Both the position numbers and the translations under genes were made by a program. From Echinococcus granulosus (taxonomy: Eukaryota > Platyhelminthes > Cestoda > Cyclophyllidea > Taeniidae): DNA of 64,000 bases. Numbering within the stretch: the first letter of the stretch is position 1; each line of letters opens with the position of its first letter. The stretch is from positions 751,305 to 815,304 of the forward strand of contig NW_020170397.1 of the NCBI RefSeq assembly GCF_000524195.1, written 5' to 3'. This document shows positions 1 to 11,957 of the stretch, one piece after another. A model generated the notes under the pieces. It worked only from the letters and a program-made list of their open reading frames with translations, had not been told where the DNA came from and did no database searches.

Positions 1-424
1 ATACCCCTTTTGCCATTTTTAGCCACTGGACCTAATTTCTACCCAAATTAAGGCGGCTTTGCTGGAGTATATTTTTCACAAACTAGGTTCCTTGTTTACC
101 ACTGTTTTAAGGAAATGCCGTTTCTTTTGCTGTTTGAATGTATGCCAATACTCTCACCAAAATTGCTGGGTTAGTGAAGCAAATTTTTTAAAGAGTGGGC
201 TCTGGTGTGAAACACATATGCTAATACGGGATGAGCATGAGGTGCGTTGTTATCGCGCCACTTTCCCAGAGATGATGAAAACAATTTGCGCGCCAAAGTG
301 CCATGGCCGCTGGACAGTAATTCCTGGCGTTACAGACAATGGTAGACAGTCACGACTCTGCGGTCTTTCTATTTCGTCACCCATATTTTCACACCTCCTC
401 GACCGTAGGTTAAAAGGTGAAATG

Positions 425-590
425 AAGGAGCTAATTGCGCCAGTCTCCGAATTTTCATGCAACTGAGAATATGCCTGATGGCAACTTCACTGATCCCTAT
501 TGGCAATTCTACTGGAAGGAACTGTAGTGGGGAAGGGAATTATGTTGTTTATCAAGCATGTTCACCGCTAGACGTAGGAACACTAGCCCA
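425..590 (-). mobile_element. TRIM-like LTR element, internal fragment
   Basis: This stretch closely resembles the minus-strand piece at about 27,895-28,080. Both share a block running from GCGCCAGTC through CTTGGCAATTC-type sequence to a spot matching TAGGAACAC. Its reverse complement matches the internal region of the nearly complete element at 8671-9662, in the segment just upstream of the polypurine tract. No LTR is recognisable next to it, so it is a decayed or truncated copy. Limits are approximate. Confidence 0.55.
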
Positions 591-1039
591 AAGATAATTA
601 TTTAATACAGGGAGGAGTTTAAATCAGTTTTGCATTTATTCCTCCTTGCAACTATATTTTCATTTCAGCGCTTCCCAGCCGTATCCATCTGAATTCCACC
701 CAGCTAGTGGGGAGGTGTAGGAGGTATCGCGTGTTCACCTCATTAACATCCTCATACAGGTACGGTAAACAGTTCCGTAGTTAACTCTTTCAGACGGTTC
801 ACGACTGCTGTCGCTTTAAATGCTAACAGCTTTCCTGTGGATCATGGAACTGGGGTAGTTGCCGAAGGTGGACGTCATTTTTAGCAATTTTGTTAGGCGT
901 TGTCACAGATTCTCCCATCTGCAGCGCATGCACCCTTTCCACCCTACTACATTTTAATGCCCAGCAGTAGAAACAGGGATTGTTGCTTTTTGAGATGGGA
1001 TTTGCTTTCTGCTGCCATCAATTTAGCGTCCTGAGTCAT

Positions 1040-1200
1040 CCCTCATAACTGACGATGAGTATACTCTTGCAGAATGTTTTGTTGACAAGCAGAAGGGCTT
1101 AAAGATCACTAGCACGGCCTGGAAGCCATGTCGATCAGCAGAAGTACAGATGCACAGCCTTAAGTCCGTGGTGGAGGCGTAACTGTTGAGGGTCGTAATC
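1040..1200 (-). mobile_element. TRIM-like LTR fragment
   Basis: The reverse complement carries the diagnostic core of the repeat family (a GGCTTCCAGGCCGTGCTAG-like block followed by a short AAG-rich stretch), but the ends have diverged. It is a decayed LTR, called by comparison with the better copies at 8671-8848 and 27105-27305. Ends are approximate. Confidence 0.4.
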
Positions 1201-2968
1201 AACATTTCGAGGCCTTATATAACTCTTCATAAATGTCGTAACTTACCTAAAAAGAAAGCAGGGTGAAGGTGAACGCTCTTCTGTGGAGTAATTTGTCTTG
1301 CGCTAACGTTCAAAGAGGCGGTTTTTATCAGTGATTTGAGCATTTGAGCTTTGGAAAAGTTGGCTTCCCTTTCCGATCCACTAATTCGTCTGAAGTCACC
1401 GTCAAGCGAGCACTTCAAAACTGAGATACAGCATTCCTCCTAATTATAGGTCTTGTTAGTAAATGTAGCTGGACATATTATGAGCTTAAAATGCCAACCG
1501 GAAGTGTATTGCCAGATCATATTACCTATGTAAGTGAGAAGTCAGCCCAACAATATTCGATATTAATACTTAGCCAAAACTGGTTGGAATTTCTAAGGGT
1601 CTCCCATTTCCGCAGTTCTCTAAAAATAAATAAAGAATATCAACAATGACCAGTGACATCGTAAAACTAGGAGACTTTGTAATAAAATGTCTGTTTTCTC
1701 GGGCTACCTAGGATACAAGGCAGGCAGAATGACGAATCTCGTGCTCTCGGTCATATCGACGATTCCTACGAAGGAGTATCTCCTTACACCATCACTAATT
1801 TATGCCCCTTTTCTCCACCATTGTGTGCCGCCCAACATTTTCATTCTTCCCAGTTTGTGACACAGGCGTTTAAAGGATCTCGATTCCTTTTTAACGTGAA
1901 AAAGGGTTAAAATTTTTGTGTTCTATTGTTTTCATAATTATCAGTCAAAAATGTTTCCAACCTTGAAAAATAGTTACTAGCACTTCTCATTCCTTGGGAC
2001 AAAGTTCACCGCGTTTTTTCAGTGGAGCAGCTTTCAAGAAACAGAATTACGTACTTCGGAAGTACGAATTGTTCAAGCACCTCTGTCGGTGCAAACCAGG
2101 TATAATGGTTTTGTTTAAAATTTCGTGTCAGACCGTTTGCACTGTTCAGCTCCAACACATAGATGCTATCTAGAACCAGTAAGGCTTAATCTTTCATCTC
2201 TAAAGGGTTTAATCCCACAATAGAGTCGATATCCACCAAATCAGCCAGAAACAACAACAACAAATAGATTTAATTTGCGTTGTCAAAAAATATCATGCTT
2301 TCTTAGGCCTCTCACTACATCCATACATATCCAATGGAACTTGAAGTGATTCACTACTGAATAAAATGGCTTATGAAATGGTATGACAAGGACGAGACAA
2401 GTACCAGAAGTAAACACTTTCCTAGACCATTCTTGTGCGTTAAACGTGATGGCGTCCACTGGATTACCTGCTGCCCTTACGACCCTGAATCAACAATGAC
2501 AACGACAAAAGCTGGTTGCGACATGGATGGTCCTGTCCGTGAGTGTTTTATTTTCCCCTATACTTTCCTCCTCACATTCATGCCTCGGATTTCTTTCTCC
2601 GTTTCTACTTGCTACGGTTACCGAGTTTTACGAATCCTGTCATCCTCTTGAGTATCTATTCCCTTCTTACACACCGTTTCCAGAGCGGTTTCAGAGCCAC
2701 CAGATCAGCTTGGGATTCTCCACACCAAGGCTGCTCTTCTGCCGGCAAATGGGTTTAGACATGGATCTTGAAGTATGATGCCATAAAAGTGGTGTATTTG
2801 GCACGCTTCGTTTCGACTGTCTACTGGGGTCCCTATACAAACGGCCGGCTAGTGCAACCAAGTGAATCGTGCTAAAAATTACTGAGGTGATTATTCCAAA
2901 AGCAGAAGAAGATCCCACTGCTAATCAATTGTACAGTCTTATTACTTGTTTTACTCTTATTTTTGCAG

Positions 2969-5900
2969 TGGGCCCCATAGGGCCACCGCCATTGCAACAC
3001 CCCGGGGAGGCCTGGCCTTCGAGTGGTATCAGTATTCTGCCTCCAAGAAAAAGCTAAAAGTGTCCAATGAGCTACTTACAAGTAAAATTGTCTATGATCA
3101 CAAACTGATCATCTACAAAATTTATTTAACGCATATTTTAACATAATTGCTCTAACTGAAAATTAAGAACAATCTTTCTACTCAGTTAAATGTGAGTATA
3201 TTGCGATGCACTTTAAATAAATAGCTTAGCATGTTAGAGTTTCCCTTATTTCAAATAAAGATGATTTTTATAGGCCCCTATTTGCTTCATCATAATGACT
3301 CATGGCCATGTAATTTAATTAATAAAGTAACAATGACTTGTGCTTTCAGTGTGAGTCCAAAATTTCTTAAGCTTTATAAAAAAGGTTTGCCTCTTTCACT
3401 GTAATTAGGGCGCAAAGTGTTTTAACGCATTGAAACCGAGTCTAGATTTTAGAATTTTGGGTTCGACTTTATGATAGGTGTACCATTGGCGATTTTAGTT
3501 GCTTCCATCAGTATGTTTAGCTAAATAACGCGATGTGGGCTTTTGTCGTTCATGCTTTGTTGTTTTGTAATATAATCCCTGTCTCTTGAATAGGGAGTTG
3601 TACACATTATCTTGCTTGCCTCCTCCTATTTGGTTGATTTTTTGCTAGCTGGCTCATTTGTTTTTTAGATAACGTGGTTGTTTATTACCTGACTTTAGAG
3701 GATGGATGCCTGTTCTAAGATCTTTGCGTTTGATTCAAATGTAAGGCCGATTTGAATTCATTATTTTCCACACATAGCTTCTTTCAAAAGATGGAACGGA
3801 GAGGTGTTTTGAGATGAGCAAAGCTGACAAGTACGCGCTGCGAGTAAATGAACACCAGGCCATAGATAATTCTTCCTTGTTTTGGTTATTTGGTGAAGAA
3901 ACGTTTCCGGAAATGCGAATGACGATAAGATTAGCCAAAATAAGTTTGTTCTCTCGTAGGAATGATTTTTAATTTCTAGATTGTGGCATTTCATGTTCCT
4001 GGGAGTGTACCGAGGGTAGTGTGGCTGAGCTGATTTTCCACAATATTGCTCTTCGAAAAGAAATCCAGGTAGGACAGAATAATTGCTCTGGGTTTATGTA
4101 TTGTTAGAGCTTGAATGAAGAAAATGCTAATCTCAAGGAGGAAAACAACCACCTTAGGTAATTTTTTTGGGTTCTTGTTAACACCGAAGAGAATTAGGAA
4201 GTACTTTAATGAATAACCTGTGCTGTTTTAAGCAACTTTCATTCAAGTATCAATTAAGATAATAAACGTGATATATCCTAACTAGTGCATCAGTAACTCG
4301 GTAGAATTGCTTGTTTATAGTAATGCTATATGCAAAACAACAGTTTTCTCGCAGTGTTGCGGTTCAAATCATTGCTTCCGTCTTAGGCAAATGCAATCGG
4401 GCATTCCGAAAACGGTTGAAGCTGTGTCAGACCAACTGACGACATCGGTGTCTGATGTTAACATGTCCTCGGTGTGCGATGACACCGTTTCCACCTACTA
4501 TAATCCAGTACCCGGGGTGAACACAATCCTCTCCTGTGTCGAAAGGGAGGTTCCCATTGACACTGGGGTGTGTTTTAATTCCTTTGTCAAAATTCATTGT
4601 CCTATTCTACTACTTCATGGTTACTTTTATTGTTTCTATAATTTCGCTGGTAGGCCTTAAATGAAGACGTACTTGCTCCAAGTTTTACATTTTCATCATC
4701 TGCAAATGTTATTTTTTAACGTTAGCCTTATGTTTCCTCTTCACTGACTTCCTTTTTCCCTCTCATGAGTCCATGCAAGTTCCTTTCACTTGAAAGATCT
4801 TTTTTAATTGTCGAAAGGAATGGGACTATACCTGTAATGGGCCAGTAGCTAAAATGTTAGATTGCACTTTGTGATGTTAGTTACCCGGACCACTCATGGA
4901 TCATGTCTTCCAGCAACTGCGCTCTCATCTGTCGCTAATCCTTCTCGATTAACGCCATGGTTGCTGTAGAGTTATTTGTGTCGGTATGTATCTTTTAGTT
5001 GGGAATGCAAGCATAAATTTCAATAAACGCCTTTATAAACCATAATTGTGTTTAAAGCACACTACTGTTAAGTTATTGCATTTTCTTACTCCACATCGTT
5101 GACCAGGCACTCGATCGGATCTATGGCGTGTTTGAGTGTCAGTAGCATTGTAACACTGCATGTGTTTAAATTGTTTTGCCTCACTGTAAGGCCATTACTA
5201 ACTCTCACAAGCTTAAAATGCTTTATCCCTTGACACACTCATTACACTATTATGCGGTTTAATTAAAACTTGGCTATCCTTAGGCTTCACCGCACAATTA
5301 TTGAGACTGTTTTGCCCTACCGTGCAGCCCACACCGACCTTGACTGTGAACGTACGTCAGAAGATGGACCAGATAAGACAGATGTTCTATGAGGACGACA
5401 GCGAGCGGCAGCACCAGGAGACGCTCACCATAAAGACGTCCACGGTGGGAGGAACGAGCATTGCTTCCACCCCCAAACCCTCCACTCCGCTCTACATTCA
5501 CAAAGACGTCCCTCTCGAGGTGCTCCCTGGCCGCTGTCTAGGTGCGATTGCTCACCACCCTTGTCTGAAGTCAAACAAGTGGCATCCAAAAATACTTTTG
5601 AGCTGCTTTTGTCAAAACTTTCCAAAGCCCCTTGTGGCGTACCTTTATGACATCAAAATTGGCGGCGTTTTGTGGTTTACAAATTGTTTCCCTAGAAAAG
5701 CTTCAATATCTACTATAAACCATGCAGACATTGTTCAACGCGCGCATAATGGTTCTGGGTGCTCAAATAAAATGATATTTAATTAGCGTAAATGCTTTTG
5801 CACCCGGCATATCAGTCATTTTTATGGTGCTCGGGCCGGAACGTTTTTCTTTGATTAAATCAGCTTTTGAACTTGGGAGCTCACCGGATTCGCATTTTAA

Positions 5901-7196
5901 GTCGCGCAAATATTATTACTACAATCGACTTACAGGAAACTCTTATCTGCCCATATCATTATCTGCTTTACTTTTCCTACCCATTGCATAGGCGGGCTTC
6001 AGACGCACAAAGATGAGTCCCCGCCCCTTCAGTTCGTGCGGTCAGAGAAGCCGTTAGGTTTGTTTCATGTCTACTGTGTTTCCCGCTTTAACTCTCCTAA
6101 GAACTTGCTAACGAATGGGGAAGGGTTGTCAGTAGCATTGACGATTAGTACCATAGGCACCTTTGAGGATTACTTCATCTCTGCAGTATAGCTGTAGTAT
6201 TCATCATTGTTGTATCACCTTTCACTGTCGGTGTTGTTTGGATTTCTGCATCTTAATGTTTCAAGAGCATATGAGCCATGATTATCCTCAAAACATTGCC
6301 TGAAATTTATCCTTGCAATTGTTTATTGAGTGTGCAAATGTTTGAACACGGTGCTTGCCTGTCTCAATTTTCCATACCTTCATCTACTAAGTTGTGTAGA
6401 ACATCACTTACTTTTATTCTTTTTATGTTTCCATGCGTTTTTTAAGTGATTTCTTGTCTTTCGTGGAAATGGTTACCTCTGGTCCTTTGGAACCCGCTAG
6501 TTCCACCTTGACCAGCTAGTGCACCTCTTGAATGGTCTATTTTCTGCACCGTAGGCTTGCAGATATTCAAGGACCCTGAGGGTTTGGCGGCATGCGAGAC
6601 TGAGCCAAAGCGACCGCGCCAGCCACTGCGGACGATCACTCAGACGTCGCCTTTGAGCCACCCACCCCCACCCTCCTCTGATGAGGAGAATCTGGGCTTC
6701 GTGGCGGTGACGCGGGCGGCCGCCCGGATTGACTCGGCCGGAGCAACAGTCCCCACTTTTACTCTACCTATCGTTTTCGACCCCCCCTGTGCTTCCACTT
6801 CTGTTTTCACTCGGAGTCTCGCTCCCTCTCCTCCATCCGCCCCTCTTAACCCTAGTACAAGGGTCCAACCGGAACAGCCCCAGCAACTGAAGGTAATTTG
6901 TCTATTTATTAAATCAAGAGCTGGGTTATTTGCTTTCGTGTATTTGCGAAGCCCTCAATTTTTCCTCTTCTAATGCATAGGCGGAGAGTGATCACATGGT
7001 ACTGGAGATGAATAGCCCACCGCCATCACCGAGCAGACCAAATACCCCACTGGCCGACGCCTTCAGCAAATTCGTCCACAGTCCTGATGCACGCGGACGG
7101 TTGCGCATCGACGCGACTAAGTTCATTGACGCCTTCCTCTCCACAAAGGCGGTTAAGACAAAGGACTCAGAGAATAAACGACCACCTATCTTATAG
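2969..7196 (+). CDS. Coiled-coil protein with geminin-like zipper (5' partial, tentative)
   Basis: Eight exons join in consistent phase with GT-AG borders: 2969-3081, 3980-4068, 4108-4157, 4387-4567, 5328-5541, 5992-6057, 6555-6892 and 6981-7196 (stop TAG). They give at least 421 residues. Exons 2-3 encode a leucine-zipper-like coiled coil (LRKEIQ, NEENANLKEEN). The spacing of its LxKEI and LKxEN blocks matches the geminin/multicilin coiled coil, and a Trp lies upstream as in that family. The rest is Ser/Pro-rich and probably disordered, with a repeated GLQxxKD motif around exons 5-6, a basic KRPRQP patch and a C-terminal SPPPSPSRP stretch that suits proline-directed kinases. Geminin proteins regulate replication licensing or multiciliated-cell genes. 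The protein is longer than human geminin (209 residues). A shugoshin-like protein (N-terminal coil plus basic tail) is an alternative. Exon 1 is the weakest call, and the start codon was not found. Confidence 0.45.
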
Positions 7197-8670
7197 TGAA
7201 GGAAGGGCCTCTTTTCTATCGTGTATCTTCTACTCGTGTTGTTACCGCATCGCACTTGTGGTTGCGGGGATTGATTTGTGGAATATGATTTTTACTGACA
7301 TTCATTTAGTAGCGTTCGTCCGTTTACATTTGTGTATTATTGTTGTCGGACTTCGTGCGATGAAACGCGGCCTTTGCTTTTACCAATGCTTGCCTGTCCT
7401 CCATTGCGCTACCATCACTGGCGTTTTGGCTCATCTTGGGCTCAGAGGTTTTGCGCCTCAAACCCTTTACTATCCTCAAAGAAACTTCTACCTGAACTCA
7501 AAATATGGCCAAAAATCAAGAATTCTACCCAGTGGGTAAGTACGATGCCTCAAAATCTTCGGTGCTGTCTGGTAGTGTTGTGAACTGAGTAGTGATCAAG
7601 TGAAAGTGCCCGACAGATTGGTGGTTTTTGAAATCTTGCATCTGTTCTCCATTTTAACAACCTGTTGATAGGAAAGACTATCGCGCATATGTATCTGCAT
7701 CCCCTAGGCTTTGGAGTAATTATTCATTTATGGTAAGCCATTATTTTTACGGTTTTTCAATTGCTTATGCAGAGGATTAGAAAGTCTTGTCACCTCTCAA
7801 CGGTTAAGCACTTTTGTCTCAACTTAGTGGAAAGGGTCGTCTGTGTACGCATGCAAATAAAGCACCTTGATCTACACATTGCCTAATTGGTATGTGAGTG
7901 GGCGTATTATGATGTACCGCAGCTGTTCTCTCATTTGCTACCCTCAAACACTATTTTAATTCTCGAAACTAAGACTAAATACAAGTGTGAGTTGCTCCAA
8001 TTTTGTAAGATTTGGTTTTCTCAACGCTTGTGACTTTAATTTCGTGCCTGATGAGCGTGTCCCAACTGAGGGTCCTATTTCAGGAGGAGCTTTTTTTGCT
8101 ACTTCCACCGAGGGAATTGGTTGAATATCAGCTATTACCCGAGAGTGGGGTGGAATGGAGGGGGCAAGCCCGGGAATTGCCTTCTCTTTGCAAGCAGGTA
8201 AGGGTACGTTGATGTGGCGAAGGTGGTGGTGACCAGAAATCCTTCCCCAGGGAGTAGGTGTGCGTACTACGGTCCACTTACTGCTCAAATCGCCACGAGT
8301 CTCATCTCCCTCGTGGCACTGCGCAGTGCAGAAGGAAGAGGGGGAAGGGGTGTGATTGGGCTTCACCACCAAGATTCCGCATCCATGTGTGTATTTGTGA
8401 CTCCCCTCGCGCATTTTTGTATCTTTTGAATAAAATCTCTCAAATGGGAATTGCTCCAGTAGCATGGATGATTAATTTGCGCGGGTCTAGATCTCTACAT
8501 CAAATAAAATACAATGTGACTACTACTGCCTGCCCACGATTTAACCAGTCCGCTTCATTCAAACGGAAAGTGAATCATTTCTTGTTTCTATCAGTGAGAG
8601 ATCTGAATGCGTTAATTAACTCTGAATTACTTATCACGGTGTGAGGGCAGTTACTCAAGCATAGTGATTG
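7197..8670. other. Spacer, nothing recognised
   Basis: Several overlapping open frames occur on both strands around 7,960-8,640, but none has a recognisable domain, a convincing start or splice-consistent continuation. I see no RNA gene or repeat copy here. The 3' untranslated region of the preceding gene probably occupies the first few hundred bases. Confidence 0.45.
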
Positions 8671-9662
8671 TGTAATACGTCAATTGCTGGTTTACCTCTC
8701 GATTATGGTAAAGGGCCACTTAGGTGCTTCGCCATTGTGCCTTTGCCAAGCTGGCTGGCCTCCGGGCCATGCCAGTAGCCTCAAGTCCACCTGTATGTCT
8801 ACAAAACATAATCTTCCCTTGTCTTCAGGGAAATCTTGGGGCGCTACACAGTGGTTACAGCCGAAAACGAACCCTATCATCAAGTACAAGTGTCCCCCGT
8901 GGACAGGGGAATCGGTGAAAATTTCTAACAGAGGGGCTGAAAATGCCGTTTACCTTTGCACACGATCCCAGTTCCCTGTTCTGCAGGCAAAATATTAACA
9001 ACTGGAGTGACACGACCCGTGACCTTGTACCATCTGGAAAAGTTTTGCTATGGAGTTGCATGCGCGAAGATATCAAACATGCGAAAATGCTATATCGAAC
9101 CCAGATAGATACGGTCGAGTAGCTCTGAAGTGAGAACAAATTGGCAACGAGGAAAAGGCGCAAAACGTGATTCTCTCAGAACGATGTTTAATCCCGCCCT
9201 TCGTTATAAGACTCGGCTTCTAGACCAGTATTCCTACTACCAGCGATGGACATGCGTGATGATCAGTACATTCCCAGTCCCCCAATACGGTTCTCGTACA
9301 GGATGAAACCCTAGCTCCAGTGGAATTGCCAAGAGGGATCAGTGACTTGGTGGTCAAATATCTCAGCTGCTTGGAAGTTCTGGGCCTGGCACGGTTGGCT
9401 CGTGGGTGTTACCCTAACAACACCGACTTAGTTATGATGGCTGACGCGGGAGGTTAAACAAGTGAAACGCCAGGGATGGCGCTCAATAGAGGAGAGCGGC
9501 TATGTAACACACTGGTTGTTTAACTCAGTTTTGATAAAGGAGTCACATGGGTGACTCCAGGTGGTCTGGCCTTTGGGCCATGCCAGTAGCTCCCCAGCTA
9601 TTTTGCACGTCGGCAGTACATATTCTGTCCGAGTAATATGACTTCTTTTGTCTCGGGGTACA
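8671..9662 (+). mobile_element. Nearly complete TRIM-like LTR retroelement
   Basis: This is a short non-coding LTR element. The left LTR is 8671-8848 (178 bp, TGTAATAC...GCGCTACA) and the right LTR is 9503-9662 (160 bp, TGTAACAC...GGGTACA). Both have the canonical TG...CA ends and share the core GGGCCATGCCAGTAGC. A tRNA-primer-site-like sequence (GTGGTTACAGC, clearer as TGGTGGCAGC in the copy at 11,131) follows the left LTR. A purine-rich tract (AGAGGAGAGCGGC) sits just before the right LTR. The internal 654 bp holds no reading frame for gag, protease, reverse transcriptase or integrase, so mobility would depend on enzymes from another element. The flanking 5-mers (GATTG and ATATT) do not match, so no target-site duplication remains. 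This fits an old insertion. It resembles the TRIM class described in taeniid cestodes (family-level inference). Confidence 0.75.
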
Positions 9663-11130
9663 ATATTTAAACTTGAGCAATCATTTATTCTTGATAGCTA
9701 ATGGTTTATTAGTTAAATCAAGATTTCTGGTAAACGTCAATCAAAAGTGAATGAAATGTGCAGGTTCTGGGATTCTGGGTTTGCTAAAAATATTATTTTA
9801 GGCAGATTAAGTAATCAGCGGCTTTTCAAGCAACAGGTAAGATACGTTTATGACTTGAACCGTGGTTTAATGCTATTATGAGCCTGCTCTCATATTACGG
9901 AGGAGATCGTGGCCCTCGCCCATAAGACGGTCCGCAATTTAATGCATCGGTAAGCGTGGATGGATTGGGGCCCCTCTTTGGTGCTTGTAAAATTTGGCAT
10001 TTATGGACTGGGCCCTGTATACCATGTTTTCTGGAATTTGGAAAAGAGGTGCTGAGCGTACCTCGTTTGATGTCCTTTTCTCCCTTCTTTTGTGCAAATA
10101 ACATCAGACTACAGTCAAGCGGATGGGTTTCAAATAAATCATACTACTGCATGTGAGTTGTCATTTTTACGCTCCTAAAGCACCGAAATTTTCCCTCTTA
10201 ACATTGCAAAGATAGCTACGATGAAATTCTTTAAAAGCTAAGCCATTTGACACCCCAAACGGGGTCCGCTATTGCAGCGTTCCATTACATTGATATATTC
10301 TTCCACCTTTTTCAACTTGTTAAACCGTGGGTAAAACCTTTTGTTTCCCATCTGACATGTGGCTCAGCTCTAATTGGCGTGGCCAGAAAACGCCCAACCA
10401 CTACCACCACTGCTTTTACTTTGAGTTTGTGGCAAATTTTTGTGCGCCACAATAGCCCCGCTTTCTAATCACAAAACACTGAATAACCCATTATCTTGGC
10501 TATTGTTGCTGTCATTGTTAGTCAATCCTGCCACCAGGCTCCATTGCTCTCCCCCCCCCCTCCATGCTTCCCACTCCTCCAGAAGATGTATATAAATACG
10601 TTTATTCCTCAATCAAATCCATTGTCCTTCATCACCTCCTCACCTTCACTCCCTCTCTCAACCAGTATTTGTATTGGCATATATGTGATTTCTGCGCCTT
10701 AACTTATCTCCCTTGTTTAACACTTAATAGCATTGTTACATGTCTGGTGTATTGTTGGGGGTTTGCTCCCCCTCCTCCTTCCTCTCCTTATATCCTCACA
10801 CGCACGCGGACAAGTAGACGAAAGGGAAGGGTGAGGTGAGTGAAAAAGGGGCAAGAAAAAAGAGGCCTGAATAATTGGACCTTTCCACCACACCTTCTTT
10901 GGCAAGAATGGGGTGTGAATCACGTGGCTCCTGTTACCTCTCAAACCGAGTGTTGGAGGTGTGATTTCCCCACTCTGCATTTCATACATCCTGTAAAACT
11001 CTAAGGAGGCTAGGTAGAGTTCAACCAATTGAAAAAGATATTTTACTTTCGCTGTCTTTGTGAGGAGAACACTGATACTGCAATTACTGTACTCTTGTTG
11101 TCATGATGGTGGTTTGGGAAAGACATGATT
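9663..11130. other. Spacer, low-complexity C tract
   Basis: No gene is supported. A poly-C run sits near 10,550-10,562 and pyrimidine-rich low-complexity sequence covers about 10,540-10,800, which accounts for several spurious proline/serine-rich open frames there. No LTR copy is visible between the two nearly complete elements that flank this stretch. Confidence 0.45.
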
Positions 11131-11957
11131 TGTAATAGGTTAACTGTTCGTTTAACTCTCGGCTTTGATCATGAGCCGCTTCGGGACTCCTCCATTGTTC
11201 CTCTCCTGGGCTGTCTGGTAGCTTTAATCCCTTCCGTGTGTCTACTGCACATATTCTACCCTAGTATTATGTCTTTGTTCGTCTTTATGGAAGTCGCATG
11301 GCGCTACAATGGTGGCAGCAGAAAGCAGACTCGATCTTAAAGGACGCCTATCCTGTTTTCTACTGCTGGGTGGTAAACCTTAGCCCGACAAGAGGAGTGG
11401 ATACACTCCGGCTGAGAAAATACACGACTACCCCAGTCCCCTGATCTGCAGGAAATTTATTCAAAACTGAAGCGACACTGGAATAGTTCGTTACAAAGCT
11501 GTCTATCGTTCCTGTATGAAGAAATCAATTGAACGAGCGCGTTATACCTCCACTTCTCTACTAGTTGAATAGGATCTAGATAGATGCGGCTGGGCACCAC
11601 TGAACTTTGTAGAAGCGCGTCTTTTTTTACATGACTGCTTTTAGGCCAGTGTTCCTACTACTGGCTATGGTCACGCGTGATGACCAGCACTGTTCCTCCG
11701 TCCCCGATTCCAGTCTCCATACAGGCCGAAACTGCCAATCCAGTAAATTTGCCAAGAGGGATTCATGATGTTGTGATCAAACATCTCCTCAGTTGCATGG
11801 AAATTCGATGACTGGCGCAGTTAATTCGTGGATGCTTCTCTTACAGCATAAACTACGTTGTGATATCCGACGCGGGAGGTTGACTAGAAGGTGCACCGGG
11901 GGCTACGCTCAAAAGAGAGGGGCTACGTAATCCTTTGTTAAACTTTTGATTCGGTTG
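11131..11957 (+). mobile_element. TRIM-like LTR retroelement, 3' LTR truncated
   Basis: The left LTR (11131-11308) is 178 bp, the same length as the left LTR of the copy at 8671. It starts TGTAATAG and ends GCGCTACA, followed after one base by the primer-site-like TGGTGGCAGCAG. The internal region (about 615 bp) aligns with the other copy at several blocks: CTACTACTGG, GCCAAGAGGGAT, GACGCGGGAGGTTGA and the purine tract AAAAGAGAGGGGC at 11911-11923. Only about 30 bp of the right LTR remain recognisable (GTAATCC...TTTTGATTCGG). There are no coding domains. The two elements lie 1.5 kb apart in the same orientation but have diverged enough to be separate insertions. Confidence 0.7.

Larger units (their letters stand above)
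1..2968. other. Spacer with decayed repeat pieces
   Basis: No gene could be supported here. Two pieces of the dispersed LTR element (listed separately) lie near 425-590 and 1040-1200. An open stretch around 2430-2535 ends at a good donor (GTGAGT) and could be an exon, but its phase does not fit the exon that starts at 2969, so it is not called. The rest is AT-leaning DNA without visible structure. Confidence 0.5.

Noticed and set aside
2430..2535. Open stretch ending at a GTGAGT donor as an upstream exon of the geminin-like gene
   Set aside because: Its phase at the donor leads into the frame of the next exon that ends in an early stop, not the frame used by the rest of the chain.
7956..8644. 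169-codon minus and 128-codon plus frames between the geminin-like gene and the first LTR element
   Set aside because: They have no recognisable domain, overlap one another on opposite strands, and lack splice or promoter support.
8849..9502. Possible gag-like protein inside the LTR element
   Set aside because: All frames in the internal region are short and interrupted. The second copy at 11,309-11,925 shares DNA blocks but no common reading frame.
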